A stretch of DNA of 64,000 nt from Paenibacillus sp. FSL K6-1096 (GCF_037977055.1 NZ_CP150274.1:2232001-2296000); one strand, 5' to 3'; numbered from the stretch's first letter, positions 35,147 to 44,465 are shown. The notes: generated by a model not told the origin, from the letters alone. Translations and numbers: made by a program.

Positions 35147-35157
35147 GTACCGGATGT

Positions 35158-35988
35158 TCACCTCCCGACCGTATTATAATCATGCGCTGACCGGCGCAAG
35201 CCTTCCCCCAAGAGATTAAAGCCCAGAACCGCAAGCAAAATCGCCAATCCAGGAAAAAGCATGAGCCGCGGCTCTGTCTGAATATAGGCACGGCTGTCGT
35301 TCAGCATCACTCCCCATTCCGGCGCAGGCGGCTGGACACCCAGACCAAGAAAGGACAACCCCGCAATCGAAAGCATAATCGTCCCCGCCTCCATAGAAGC
35401 CAGAACGAGAATGGGACGGGCGGCAACCGGCAGGATATGCCTGAGCATAATTTGCAGATGAGAAGTGCCCGACGCTTTGGCCGCTGTAATATATCCGCTC
35501 TCCTTGATTTGAAGCACCAGGCTGCGGATCACTCTGGCATAGCCAGTCCACCAGACGGCGGCAAAAGCGATCAGCAGATTCTTCATACTCGGGCCTAACA
35601 TGGCTGTGATCGCAAGCGATAGAATTAAGCTGGGAAAAGCCAGCAGGATGTCGATGATCCGCATAATCAAATGATCAATCTTACCGCCTGCGTAACCAGC
35701 CAGCAAACCAACAGGGATGCTGATGGCAAAAACAACCGTCAGGATGACAAACGAATAATACAGGGAGGTTCTGGTCCCATAGATTAGACGGGATAGAACA
35801 CAGCGCCCCAGATGATCTGTACCGAGCGGATATTGCCAGGAAGGCATGCTCAGCTTATGCTCCATATGAATCTGCAGCGGATCGGAGGGGGAGAGCCAGG
35901 GGGCAAAGAGTCCGGTACCAATAAACAATAGGATAATCCCCGCCCCCAGCTTCACTCCGTTATTCTTGAACAAGCTATTCCGAAACAT
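35158..35988 (-). CDS. ABC importer permease (NikC/OppC type)
   Basis: This 276-residue permease begins with a short cytoplasmic tail and the membrane segment GAGIILLFIGTGLFAPW. The sequence HPLGTDHLGR-like YPLGTDHLGRCVLSRLIYG is the OppC/NikC hallmark, and the ATPase-contact loop includes TAAKASGTSHLQIMLRHILP. It lies 24 bases after the first permease gene in the same operon. Confidence 0.93.
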   Translation of the reverse strand: MFRNSLFKNNGVKLGAGIILLFIGTGLFAPWLSPSDPLQIHMEHKLSMPSWQYPLGTDHLGRCVLSRLIYGTRTSLYYSFVILTVVFAISIPVGLLAGYAGGKIDHLIMRIIDILLAFPSLILSLAITAMLGPSMKNLLIAFAAVWWTGYARVIRSLVLQIKESGYITAAKASGTSHLQIMLRHILPVAARPILVLASMEAGTIMLSIAGLSFLGLGVQPPAPEWGVMLNDSRAYIQTEPRLMLFPGLAILLAVLGFNLLGEGLRRSAHDYNTVGR

Positions 35989-36012
35989 GAGTCTCTGCTC
36001 CTTCTTACAGCA

Positions 36013-36957
36013 TCACCGCAGCCTGATCCGCGGGTCCAGCACCAGCTGCAGCGAATCTGCTGCCAGATTAATCAGGACAACGACAACGGCCATCCATAAG
36101 ACATAGCCCTGAATGACAATATAATCTTTGGCAAAAATCGCCTCAATCACATACTTCCCGATCCCCGGCCAGGAAAAGATCGTTTCTACGATAACCGAAC
36201 CGCCGAGCAGCCCTGCTATGTTCACCCCAAGGAGGGTCAGACTCGGAAGAAGCGCAATGCGAAGGGCATGGATGGTTATGACTCTCCATTCCTTCAGCCC
36301 CTTGGCCCTCGCCGCTTTGATATAGAGCGAACCCAGAACCTCCAGCAGGCTGGAACGAATCAGACGGATGTAAACCCCGGCCATTCCAAACCCGAGTGTG
36401 AATGCAGGCAGGATAACACTGGAGACCCCATCCATTCCCATTACAGGAAACAGCCTGAGCTTCACTGAACCATAATAAATCAGCAGCAGCCCCAGCCAGT
36501 AGCCCGGCATTGACACGCTAAACAGTGCACATAACCTGCCCAGCCGGTCAAACCATCTCCCCGGATACAATGCAGAGCCTACACCCAAAGGCAAAGCTAT
36601 AAGAATAGCGGCCAAAAGGGAACAGCTGCTTAACAGCGCAGTAGCCGGGAACCGGCTCATCAGCTCTGTGAATACCGGACGGTTGCTGCTGTAGGAGATC
36701 CCCAGATCAAGATGGAGCACCCGGTCTAACCAGTGAAAATATTGCATATATACAGGCCCGTCCAGACCAAGTGCATGTCTGGCCGCCTCAATGGCTTCAT
36801 ATGTAGGCTTAATACCGTCAGCACGGAGCATAATCTCTGCTGGATCACCCGGGGTTAAGTGCATCAGCGCAAAGGTTATAACTGAGATGCCCAGCAGCAC
36901 AGGAATGAGCTGCAATAAGCGTTGCAACAAATATCGTATGATGGCATTCAACTCCAC
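36013..36957 (-). CDS. ABC importer permease (NikB/OppB type), first gene of operon
   Basis: This is a permease of about 310 residues with the OppB/NikB N-terminus RYLLQRLLQLIPVLLGISVI, the motif LMHLTPGDPAE, and the loop KAARAKGLKEWRVITIHALR. The start is uncertain. The GTG at 36957 is itself part of the only good ribosome site (GTGGAG), so translation may begin some bases later at a weak codon. A -10 element and a Zur-like box lie immediately upstream, giving a very short leader. Confidence 0.9.
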   Translation of the reverse strand: MELNAIIRYLLQRLLQLIPVLLGISVITFALMHLTPGDPAEIMLRADGIKPTYEAIEAARHALGLDGPVYMQYFHWLDRVLHLDLGISYSSNRPVFTELMSRFPATALLSSCSLLAAILIALPLGVGSALYPGRWFDRLGRLCALFSVSMPGYWLGLLLIYYGSVKLRLFPVMGMDGVSSVILPAFTLGFGMAGVYIRLIRSSLLEVLGSLYIKAARAKGLKEWRVITIHALRIALLPSLTLLGVNIAGLLGGSVIVETIFSWPGIGKYVIEAIFAKDYIVIQGYVLWMAVVVVLINLAADSLQLVLDPRIRLR

Positions 36958-36962
36958 TAAAT

Positions 36963-36985
36963 TAATCGTAATGTTTACGATTATA
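36963..36985 (-). promoter_or_regulatory. Zur-like operator overlapping the -10 of the importer operon
   Basis: A perfect 9-base inverted repeat (arms TAATCGTAA and TTACGATTA, 3-base spacer) occupies 36963-36983. The inner 15 bases TCGTAATGTTTACGA differ from the Bacillus Zur consensus TCGTAAT-N-ATTACGA at one position; the CG step separates it from Fur and PerR boxes. A TATAAT -10 element (36980-36985, minus strand) overlaps it, so bound repressor would block transcription. It suggests zinc-repressed expression of the importer. Confidence 0.8.
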
Positions 36986-37041
36986 ACACAAAAATTTTAA
37001 ATTAAAAGTCTTAATAGAAAAATACCCGCTGACGCCGAATG

Positions 37042-37076
37042 CAAAAGAGCAGCCCCAGGAAAGGGACTGCTCTTTG
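37042..37076 (-). terminator. terminator of the aldo-keto reductase gene
   Basis: Arms AAAGAGCAG and CTGCTCTTT with an inner CCCC/GGGA region; on the minus strand TTTTGC follows. Confidence 0.8.
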
Positions 37077-37108
37077 CAGCTGTAGCGTATAATGCTCAAT
37101 CTGTCAGC

Positions 37109-37945
37109 TCAGAAGTTGAAATTATCCGGGTCCGGGCCGAAGCGGCGGTTCTGGTTCAGATTCTCGATCGCCTTAACGTCGTCATCACTTAACGTGAAGT
37201 CGAAGAATCCGGCATTCTCGATGATCCGCTCCTTATGGACAGACTTAGGAATCGTAATGACGCCCTGCTGCAGATCCCAGCGCAGGACAATCTGCGCCGG
37301 CGTCTTGCCGTACCGCTCCGCCAGCTCCTTCAGCAGCGGAAGCTCCAGATTGCCCTGCATCAGCGGGCTCCAGGCTTCGAGCTGGATGTCATGCTCCTGC
37401 GTGTATTTCAGCAGCTCGCGCTGGGTCAGCAGCGGATGGAATTCCACCTGATCCACCACCGGCACCACACCGCTGTCCTCGATGATATCCTGCAGATGAT
37501 GAATCTGGAAATTGCTGACGCCGATCGATTTGACCAGGCCTTCCTTTTGCAGATGGATCAGCGCTTTCCAGGTATCTTTATATTTGCCGGCCACCGGCCA
37601 GTGAATCAGATACAGATCGACCTGCTCCAGGCCCAGCTTCTTCCGGCTCGTCTCAAACGCCTTCAAGGTTGATTCGTAGCCCTGATCCGGATTGCGGACC
37701 TTCGTGGTAATGAACAGCTCTTCCCGGGGGACTCCGCATTCACGGATCGCTTGTCCAACGCCCTCTTCATTGTTGTAGCCGGCAGCCGTATCAATACTGC
37801 GGTATCCGGTCTCCACTGCGGACTTCACGGCAGAGATGACCTCATCGCCGTCCTTGGCCTGCCAGACCCCCAGCCCCAGCCATGGCATCGTCTCGCCGTC
37901 ATTCAACGTAGGGCCGCCTGTAAACGGTGCGTTCCACTCAGTCAT
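37109..37945 (-). CDS. aldo/keto reductase
   Basis: This 278-residue NADPH-dependent oxidoreductase of the AKR superfamily (YvgN/glyoxal-reductase-like) reduces aldehydes or ketones. The catalytic tetrad is complete: Asp52 and Tyr57 (DTAAGY), Lys82 (TTKVRN) and His115 (LIHWPV). The cofactor-binding end IPKSVHKERIIEN is present. The ATG at 37945 follows TTGGAGGG by 7 bases. It is a single gene with its own terminator. Confidence 0.93.
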   Translation of the reverse strand: MTEWNAPFTGGPTLNDGETMPWLGLGVWQAKDGDEVISAVKSAVETGYRSIDTAAGYNNEEGVGQAIRECGVPREELFITTKVRNPDQGYESTLKAFETSRKKLGLEQVDLYLIHWPVAGKYKDTWKALIHLQKEGLVKSIGVSNFQIHHLQDIIEDSGVVPVVDQVEFHPLLTQRELLKYTQEHDIQLEAWSPLMQGNLELPLLKELAERYGKTPAQIVLRWDLQQGVITIPKSVHKERIIENAGFFDFTLSDDDVKAIENLNQNRRFGPDPDNFNF

Positions 37946-38101
37946 ATGTTTACCCTCCAAGCCTTATTTTGTTGAGCTTATCACAAGCTTCCTTAACCGC
38001 ATTACCGTATGTATAATCATCCAAATGCAGAATCAATATACCAGATTGTACATGAAAATGGAGTACAGCCCGTCCTCAGGCTCTACTCCATCCCATTGCG
38101 C

Positions 38102-38560
38102 TTATTTCTTCTCGATCAGCTTGAAATCGTCAAAATGGAACTCCGGCGATACAATGCAGGACACCAGCGCCGGCTCTTCGCCAAGCGGACGGGCCGCCTG
38201 CCATATGCCCGGAGGAATCACGACCTGCGGCTGCTGCCCGGCAGCAATATCCAGGCCCAGGATCACCTCGGTGACATTCTCAGGCTCGGCCCCGTTGCCT
38301 CCAAGACTGAGCACAATCGGGCTGCCGGAATGATACAGCCAGATCTCGGAGGACACAACCGTGTGCCAGTCCGAGGTCTCACCCGCATGAAGCAGGAAAT
38401 AAATCGAGGAAGCGGAGGCACGCGGTCCTGAATAGGCTTCTCCCAATGTCTCCTGCGGAATCTCAAAGGGGGCATTCCACAGTCGCTTGTACCATCCGCC
38501 CTCCACGTGGGGCTGCAGCCCCAACTGGTCTACGAGCGGGGAAATTTCTTTTTGCGTCAC
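38102..38560 (-). CDS. cupin-domain protein (DUF985 family)
   Basis: The 152-residue beta-barrel protein has the DUF985/YML079-like cupin pattern: QLGLQPHVEGGWYKRLW at the start, then SSIYFLLHAGETSDWHTV, SSEIWLYHSG and IPPGIWQAARP. Some members are linked to sugar or small-molecule binding, but the function is not established. The start is GTG with AAGGAGAAG upstream. Confidence 0.88.
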   Translation of the reverse strand: MTQKEISPLVDQLGLQPHVEGGWYKRLWNAPFEIPQETLGEAYSGPRASASSIYFLLHAGETSDWHTVVSSEIWLYHSGSPIVLSLGGNGAEPENVTEVILGLDIAAGQQPQVVIPPGIWQAARPLGEEPALVSCIVSPEFHFDDFKLIEKK

Positions 38561-38608
38561 GGTATCTTCTCCTTCAGGTTCTGCACGGCGGCAAAACGTT
38601 CTACATAA

Positions 38609-38648
38609 GCCAAGGCTTAAGAGGCGGGAGTGCCTTCTAAGCCTTGGC
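38609..38648. other. stem-loop after the SPFH gene
   Basis: Arms GCCAAGGCTTA and TAAGCCTTGGC (11 bp, perfect) surround an 18-base loop with an inner AGGC/GCCT. It lies about 55 bases past the SPFH gene stop on the minus strand. There is no T-run, so it may act as a mRNA end-stabiliser rather than a simple terminator. Confidence 0.6.
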
Positions 38649-38703
38649 CTGATTGTACTATTAACTCTAACGGATCATGCAGCAATTGTAAATTGCCGTA
38701 TAC

Positions 38704-39639
38704 TTATTTGCCGTCCTTGCCGGCCTTGAATACTTCGGAGATCGCTCCCAGACTGCCCAGCGTTTCAACCGCACTGGTTGGCAGGAACACCTTGTTCGCC
38801 GGCCCCTTGGAGATGTCAGTCAAGGCCTCAAAGGACTGATATGCCAGCACCCGCTCATCCAGTCCGGCAGAGGCAATCATAGCAATCCGGCTCTTCTCGG
38901 CTTCCGCAACCGCTTCGATCGCCTTGGCCTGCCCGAGCGCCTCCAGCTCCTGCGCCTGACGCTGACCTTCCGCCTGACGGATACGGGCTTCCTTATCCCC
39001 TTCCGCCTTCAGGATCTTACTCTGCTTATCCCCTTCTGCGCGCAGGATCATATCCTGCTTGGCAGCTTCGGCCTCCAGGACAATTGCACGCTTGCTGCGC
39101 TCTGCCTTCATCTGTTTGTCCATGGCTTCCTGGATATCCAGCGGCGGCTTGATGTCGATGACTTCGACACGCTCAATGCGCACGCCCCACTTCTCTGTCG
39201 CTTCATCCAGCGCGAGACGGATGTCGGAGGAGATTTTCTCACGGCCGGACAAGGTCTCATCCAGCTCCAGCTTACCGATAATCTGACGCATGGTGGCTGT
39301 GGAGATATTCCGTACCCCATACACATAATCGGAGATACCGTACGTTGCTTCTTCCGGTCCAACGACCTGATAGAAGATAATCGTGTCAATCTGCACCTGT
39401 ACGTTATCCTTCGTGATTACGGTCTGCGGCGGTACATTCGCCTGTTGAATCCGCAGGTCATGATAGACCCGGATCTGATCAATTACCGGAATCAGTACAT
39501 TCAGGCCTGGTGTGAGCAGACGGTTGAATTTCCCCAGTCGCTCAACAACCCCTACTCTTTGCTGCGGGACAATCTTGATTGTCATTGCGATAAATACTAC
39601 GACGACCACAATAATAATTCCGATAATCACCAATTCCAT
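38704..39639 (-). CDS. SPFH/stomatin-like membrane protein
   Basis: The 311-residue protein has one N-terminal membrane segment (VIIGIIIVVVVVFIAMTIK), the SPFH/band-7 domain (VVERLGKFNRLLTPGLNVLI) and a long C-terminal coiled coil rich in Glu/Ala/Lys (AEGDKEARIRQAEGQRQAQE). Such proteins organise membrane microdomains. It is the QmcA/stomatin type rather than FloT or FloA. The ATG at 39639 has GGGGGG upstream and overlaps the NfeD stop by one base (TAATG). The pairing of SPFH with NfeD is a well known operon. Confidence 0.92.
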   Translation of the reverse strand: MELVIIGIIIVVVVVFIAMTIKIVPQQRVGVVERLGKFNRLLTPGLNVLIPVIDQIRVYHDLRIQQANVPPQTVITKDNVQVQIDTIIFYQVVGPEEATYGISDYVYGVRNISTATMRQIIGKLELDETLSGREKISSDIRLALDEATEKWGVRIERVEVIDIKPPLDIQEAMDKQMKAERSKRAIVLEAEAAKQDMILRAEGDKQSKILKAEGDKEARIRQAEGQRQAQELEALGQAKAIEAVAEAEKSRIAMIASAGLDERVLAYQSFEALTDISKGPANKVFLPTSAVETLGSLGAISEVFKAGKDGK

Positions 39640-40073
39640 TAGTACATATCCCCCCATCGTTCTACTTCAATAATGGTCGTGCCTCTTCTTACCACAATCA
39701 CTTGCTGCCCCTTGCCGAGTGCCACTGTAGAGGTTGCAGTCCATGTATCGCCGCCGACCTTGACCTGCCCGTAACGGCCGGGCTCAATCGGTTCGGTCAC
39801 CAGACCCTGCCGCCCGATGATCTCGGTCCCGGTATCCTTGAAGCCCCGTGAATGGCGCAGCCGCTCCGACAAGGGCTTGGTGAAGAACGTCAGGACCAGG
39901 GCCACCAGCGAGCCCGCTATGACCTGCAGCAGCCAGGCATCCGGAAGCACAAGCGCAACCACTCCGGCAGCCAGGGCTCCCAGGCTAAGCCATAACAAAT
40001 AGAATGTAAACGTAAACATCTCTACAACAAACAAGGCGCCAGCGGCAATCAACCACATCACCCACATACTCAT
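39639..40073 (-). CDS. NfeD-family membrane protein
   Basis: The 144-residue protein has three or four N-terminal membrane segments and a C-terminal OB-fold (about 85-140; GRQGLVTEPIEPGRYGQVKV). It is the short NfeD form that interacts with the SPFH partner encoded immediately downstream. The ATG at 40073 is preferred over one 15 bases upstream because GGTGGTGGG lies 7 bases before it. Confidence 0.9.
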   Translation of the reverse strand: MSMWVMWLIAAGALFVVEMFTFTFYLLWLSLGALAAGVVALVLPDAWLLQVIAGSLVALVLTFFTKPLSERLRHSRGFKDTGTEIIGRQGLVTEPIEPGRYGQVKVGGDTWTATSTVALGKGQQVIVVRRGTTIIEVERWGDMY

Positions 40074-40400
40074 CGGTGAACCCACCACCTTCCGCTATAT
40101 ACTACTATAACGAAATATTCGGCTTCACGTTTCATAAAATATTTTCCGGAAAGCAACTGTCCGCCTCTACATTATATTTCAGCGGGAGGCCGCTTATTCA
40201 AGCCGTGATATTTCGGCAGGGTGAAACAGGGCCAGCTATGTACCACATACTTGTATTTAACCAGAAAGAACACGGATCGAAGCGGGCTGCCCTCCATTTC
40301 CTGTAACCAGGCGCGGAAAAAACGGCGCCCTCTCCAGGAAGGCACCGTTTCTGTATGAGTCCATGAATTAAGGCTGAAGCGCTGCTGTCCAGCCACCTGT
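40074..40400. other. intergenic region between chitinase and nfeD
   Basis: This 327-base gap contains the chitinase terminator (40317-40352) and the AT-rich upstream region of nfeD. Open frames here have no ribosome site or recognisable product. Confidence 0.5.
40317..40352 (-). terminator. terminator of the chitinase gene
   Basis: Arms AAACGGTGCC and GGCGCCGTTT surround a 12-base loop and are followed on the minus strand by TTTTCC. It lies about 50 bases past the stop. Confidence 0.8.
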
Positions 40401-42326
40401 TCAGTTCAGCTTCCAGAGTGCAGGTGTGACCGCCGGCTCCCACCCGGCCAGCGCGGTGTGGGCCTGCAGGCAGGTGTACAGCTTGCCGCTGTAACTGACC
40501 ACACTGCCGACGCTATAGGCGGTTCCCGCTGTCCAGGCGGCTGCGCCCGGAGTTGCGGAAGGGGTTGGCGTTACTGCCGGTGTATTCGTAGGCTGCACTG
40601 TCGGCGATACGGTCGGGCTTGGCGTCGGGGACGGAGTCACGGTAGGCTGCGGTGTTGCATTGCCGCAGGTGCCGGTGACCCGCCATACCCCGAAGGCGCC
40701 GCTGAGATCCGGCCGGTCCCCTTGCGTCCACCACTGGGCCTGATAGATCAGCCCTCCATAGGAGACCTGCTGCCCCTGCGTATAGACTGCGGTTGAACTC
40801 CACGCGGCGACCGTACATTGCCCCGGTGTCGCGGTCGGGGTAGCTGTAGCAGTCGGCGTGGCCGATGGCTTCACCGTCGCGGTTGGTGTAGCGGCCGGCG
40901 TGGCCGACGGCTTCACCGTTGCGGTTGGCGTAGCTGTCGCACTCGGCGCCGGTGTTGGTGTCGGCGTTACCACTCCGCCGCTCAGCTCCGAGCTGAGCTT
41001 GGTCTGCAGGGTTTTGTTGCGGTCGCCGCTCGTTTCCCAGAACATGGCCCCGGCCAGGCCCTTGCTTTTAACATAGCTGGCCTTGTAGCCAATGGATTCG
41101 GCATCGTCATAGCTGATAAAAGTCTGATTAGAAGCGTTATAGAGATAAGGCACCTTGGACGTGTTGTTCCAATAACGGGTGTAGCCGTTCTTATTGATAT
41201 AATTGGCTTCCAGATCGCTGAAGTCGTAGTTGCCCTTCTCCCAGGTTCCGGTCTGGGAGATGCCGGCGGACACCTGATACTGCCCGTTGCCCGCAGCGGG
41301 CGCGCCTCCCCAGCCCCGGCCGTAGAACGGCATTCCAAGCACCAGCTTGCTTGCCGGTACGCCTGCACTGAGATAGCTGGTGACCGCCTTGTCGACATTG
41401 TAATTCGCCGGCTCGGTCAGTCCTGAGGAGGCTGCAGCCGGATCATAATACAGCGGTGCATTATGGCCGGTGGTGGGATTCCAGGAGCCGTTGAAGTCAT
41501 AGGTCATAATGTTGATCCAGTCCACCACGGAGGCGATTCCGCTAAGATTGTTATTCTGGATGTAGGTGGGGCCGGCGCCGGAGGCGATGGTCAGCAGATA
41601 GGTTTTGCCGTCGGCTGCTCCGGCTGCATTCAGCTTCTCGCGGATTTTCTGGAGCAGCAGGACATAGTTCTGCTTATCCTCCGGGCGGTAGCTGTTGCCG
41701 GCAAGTCCGCCACTCACCGGGTATTCCCAGTCCAGATCCACGCCGTCCATCTTGTATTTGCGGATGAAATCCACCGAGGAATTGGCGAACACCTCGCGGG
41801 TCGCTGCGGTCGCGGCCACGTCCGAGAAGCGGTTCGACCACGTCCAGCCCCCGACGGAGATCATCGTCTTGAGATTCGGATTCTTCTCCTTTAGCTTCCA
41901 CAGCTGCTTCAGATTCCCCTTGATGGGATCATCCCATTTGTCATCGCCGAAGCTCTTCTGGGCATCAATCCATGGATCGCCCAGCACAACCGTGCCGTTC
42001 GGTACGCTGATCGCCTGTCCCTGCTCGTTCTGGCAGGACCAGGTGACCGGATTAGGCCCGGTCGGGTCCGGATTGCCGTGGATGCCGTTCCAGCAAATGT
42101 CTGCAAAAGCGTAGTTGATGACATTCATTTTGCTGGTATCGATATCCGTTACATTATAAGCCCGCCCGTAAGCGGCCCATGAGGCATAATAACCGACAAT
42201 CTTGTAATCGCCTGCTGCATTAGCAGTCTTGCCGTTTGGACCAACCGCCGATATAAGAGTAAGGATCAGGACTGCCGCCAAGCCAAGCACAAAGCTTTTA
42301 CGGAATTTGCTTGTGATAAAGGCCAT
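40401..42326 (-). CDS. secreted GH18 chitinase with two chitin-binding modules
   Basis: This 641-residue enzyme hydrolyses chitin outside the cell. Order: signal peptide (about 1-37), GH18 catalytic domain (about 40-455) with catalytic motif DGVDLDWE at 194-201, a Pro/Thr/Ala-rich linker of VKPSATP repeats, and a CBM5/12-like module (WSSTAVYTQGQQVSYGGLIY). A second Pro/Thr linker and a C-terminal CBM5/12-like module (AWTAGTAYSVGSVVSYSGK) follow. The two modules are not close copies. The ATG at 42326 has GGGGAGG upstream; an earlier in-frame start would place 25 residues before the signal peptide. Confidence 0.94.
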   Translation of the reverse strand: MAFITSKFRKSFVLGLAAVLILTLISAVGPNGKTANAAGDYKIVGYYASWAAYGRAYNVTDIDTSKMNVINYAFADICWNGIHGNPDPTGPNPVTWSCQNEQGQAISVPNGTVVLGDPWIDAQKSFGDDKWDDPIKGNLKQLWKLKEKNPNLKTMISVGGWTWSNRFSDVAATAATREVFANSSVDFIRKYKMDGVDLDWEYPVSGGLAGNSYRPEDKQNYVLLLQKIREKLNAAGAADGKTYLLTIASGAGPTYIQNNNLSGIASVVDWINIMTYDFNGSWNPTTGHNAPLYYDPAAASSGLTEPANYNVDKAVTSYLSAGVPASKLVLGMPFYGRGWGGAPAAGNGQYQVSAGISQTGTWEKGNYDFSDLEANYINKNGYTRYWNNTSKVPYLYNASNQTFISYDDAESIGYKASYVKSKGLAGAMFWETSGDRNKTLQTKLSSELSGGVVTPTPTPAPSATATPTATVKPSATPAATPTATVKPSATPTATATPTATPGQCTVAAWSSTAVYTQGQQVSYGGLIYQAQWWTQGDRPDLSGAFGVWRVTGTCGNATPQPTVTPSPTPSPTVSPTVQPTNTPAVTPTPSATPGAAAWTAGTAYSVGSVVSYSGKLYTCLQAHTALAGWEPAVTPALWKLN

Positions 42327-42889
42327 TTCGTATATTACCTCCCCGGTTCTATGCGTAACCTGCATACCTGCCTCTTGCCGCATGTGCTCTGCCGTTGCCA
42401 CCCCTCATGGGGATGAAGCGCTCACCTCCCGGACCGGATTGACCTTCACCCTGTGAAACTATTTAATTGACAAAGACTTGATAATAGAGCTACAACAATC
42501 CAATAACGCAGCGCAAACGGCACACGGACAGACTATTGCCCCGCTGCAAATCTGTTTCGAATATATAACCTGCAGTTGCTTATGGATGGATAACTTCTGC
42601 TGATACCAGCGCTGGTGCAGTAAGTTTTGCAGAATTCAGTTAAGCCGCCTGTGTCATGCAAAACTTGTGGAAGGCATTCATTAGTGGAAGGATGCGGATG
42701 ATGCGAAGGGGTGAAGTCACTCTTATTCTCATACAAAGGTTGCGGAATTGCTAGGGGGAGATTTCCATAATCAGGGGATAATATTATCTTGTGCAGTCAT
42801 AATGTAATGCTGATATCCCCTGATGCTTTCAAAAAAAAGAGGATACCCCGCAAACTTCAGGCATCCTCTCTTCTGTATTCCCTATGCAA
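42327..42889. other. 563-base intergenic region with long inverted repeat
   Basis: It holds the chitinase upstream region and, at 42770-42780 and 42814-42824, a perfect 11-base inverted repeat (ATCAGGGGATA and TATCCCCTGAT) with a 33-base AT-rich loop. The rdgB terminator follows. No gene with a ribosome site was found. Confidence 0.6.
42829..42872 (-). terminator. terminator of the gerM-rph-rdgB unit
   Basis: Arms GAGAGGATGCC and GGTATCCTCTT with a short loop, then TTTTTTTT on the minus strand. Confidence 0.85.
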
Positions 42890-43531
42890 CTAGGCGTCTC
42901 CGCCCTGTGCAGCTGCCAGCTTCTCGGTCAGCAGGCGGAGCGCCGCTCCCCGGTGGCTGATCACCTGCTTCTCCTCCAGCGTCAGCTCAGCCATTGTCTT
43001 CTCATACTCCGGGAGATAGAACAGCGGGTCATAGCCGAACCCGGCCCCGCCCGCAGGCTCCGAGGTAATCCAGCCTTCAACCGTTCCCTCCGCCGTCCAC
43101 TCGCGGCCGTCATCCGGGTCATACAGCGACAGGGCGCAGACGAACCGGGCGGGACTCAGCAGCGGCTGGTCCGTATCCTCTCCCTGCTTCAGCCGCTCCA
43201 GCTCGCTCAGCAGCTTCAGATTATTCGCCTCATCATCCGCAGCCTCTCCGGCATAGCGGGCCGAATACACACCCGGTCTTCCGTCCAGTGCCTCCACGCA
43301 CAGGCCGGAATCATCCGCAAGCACCGGCAGCCCGAGGGCATCGCCTACGGCGCGGGATTTTTTGAAGGCATTCTCGGCAAAGGTCGTCCCGTCCTCGACC
43401 ACATCCGGGAGGGAGGGGTAGTCGAACATGCTCTTAACCGTCAGTCCCAGCGGAGCGAAGGCGTGCTGGAATTCGCGCACCTTCCCCCGGTTCTTCGTCG
43501 CAACAATCAGAATACCGCTGCCGGATTTCAT
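42890..43531 (-). CDS. rdgB: non-canonical purine NTP pyrophosphatase (XTP/dITP)
   Basis: RdgB/HAM1 removes ITP, dITP and XTP from the nucleotide pool. The 213-residue protein has ILIVATKNRGKVREF near the start (substrate loop) and LADDSGLCVEALDG as the metal-binding core, and ends with a SHRGAALR segment. The ATG at 43531 lies 5 bases after AGGAGGTG and two bases beyond the rph stop. The order gerM-rph-rdgB matches the Bacillus gerM-rph-ysnA arrangement. Confidence 0.95.
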   Translation of the reverse strand: MKSGSGILIVATKNRGKVREFQHAFAPLGLTVKSMFDYPSLPDVVEDGTTFAENAFKKSRAVGDALGLPVLADDSGLCVEALDGRPGVYSARYAGEAADDEANNLKLLSELERLKQGEDTDQPLLSPARFVCALSLYDPDDGREWTAEGTVEGWITSEPAGGAGFGYDPLFYLPEYEKTMAELTLEEKQVISHRGAALRLLTEKLAAAQGGDA

Positions 43532-43532
43532 C

Positions 43533-44291
43533 CTACACCTCCTGGCCGGTGAGGCCGGAAGGGATTTTGAGCGCAATGGCCCCCAGCACTTCCTTCTGCA
43601 CCGCGATCAGCTCATGAATCCCCTTCTCGCCGAGGCCCAGCAGCTCGTCCAGCTCCTGGCGGGTGAACGGCCGCTCCTCACCGGTTCCCTGCAGCTCCAC
43701 CAGAGCACCGTTTCCTGTCATGACCACATTCATATCGACCTTCGCCTTGGAATCCTCTTCATAATTAAGATCCAGCAGCGTCTTGTCCCCGACGACACCC
43801 ACGCTAATCGCCGCAAGATAGTCTGTAATCGGGAACACGGTCAGCTTATTCTGGAGCGCAAGCTTGTTCATCGCAAAGGCCATAGCGACAAAAGCGCCTG
43901 TAATTGAAGCCGTCCGCGTTCCACCGTCCGCCTGGATCACATCACAGTCCAGCGTAATGCTGCGCTCGCCGAGCGCCTGCAGATTCACCACCGAACGCAG
44001 AGCCCGTCCGATCAGACGCTGGATCTCCATGGTCCGTCCGGTCAGCTTGCCGCGTGCTGCTTCCCGCTGGTTGCGGGTCTGGGTCGCCCGTGGCAGCATC
44101 GAGTATTCGGCGGTTACCCAGCCCTTGCCCTGCCCCTTCAGGAATGGCGGCACCTTCTCATCCACGGTTGCTGTACAGATGACCTTGGTATCCCCCATCT
44201 CAATCAGGACGGAGCCCTCTGCATATTTGTTCGTCTGTGTGGTTATCGTCAGCGGCCGAAGCTGGTCTTCGTTGCGTCCGTTTGATCTCAT
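43533..44291 (-). CDS. rph: ribonuclease PH
   Basis: RNase PH trims tRNA 3' ends phosphorolytically. The 252-residue protein begins with [20 protein letters not shown] and has [20 protein letters not shown], the phosphate-binding and catalytic region, and [28 protein letters not shown] ribosome site precedes the ATG. It sits between gerM and rdgB. Confidence 0.97.
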   Translation of the reverse strand: MRSNGRNEDQLRPLTITTQTNKYAEGSVLIEMGDTKVICTATVDEKVPPFLKGQGKGWVTAEYSMLPRATQTRNQREAARGKLTGRTMEIQRLIGRALRSVVNLQALGERSITLDCDVIQADGGTRTASITGAFVAMAFAMNKLALQNKLTVFPITDYLAAISVGVVGDKTLLDLNYEEDSKAKVDMNVVMTGNGALVELQGTGEERPFTRQELDELLGLGEKGIHELIAVQKEVLGAIALKIPSGLTGQEV

Positions 44292-44465
44292 CTGTCTGCC
44301 TCCTACATTGTATAGCGCGATATACGCAGAAGCGGGTGCCGCCCTCCAGGTAAGAAGAGAACGGCACCGCTGCTCCTGACACGCTATTCGGATAAATAAT
44401 ACTTTATTCTATCAAAGAGTAGGCAATAAAGCATCTTTTTAAACCCCGGACCTGATTCTCCAGCA

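Noticed and set aside
38609-38648. Classical intrinsic terminator after the SPFH gene
   Set aside because: The stem is perfect but lacks a following T-run on either strand, so it is listed only as a stem-loop.
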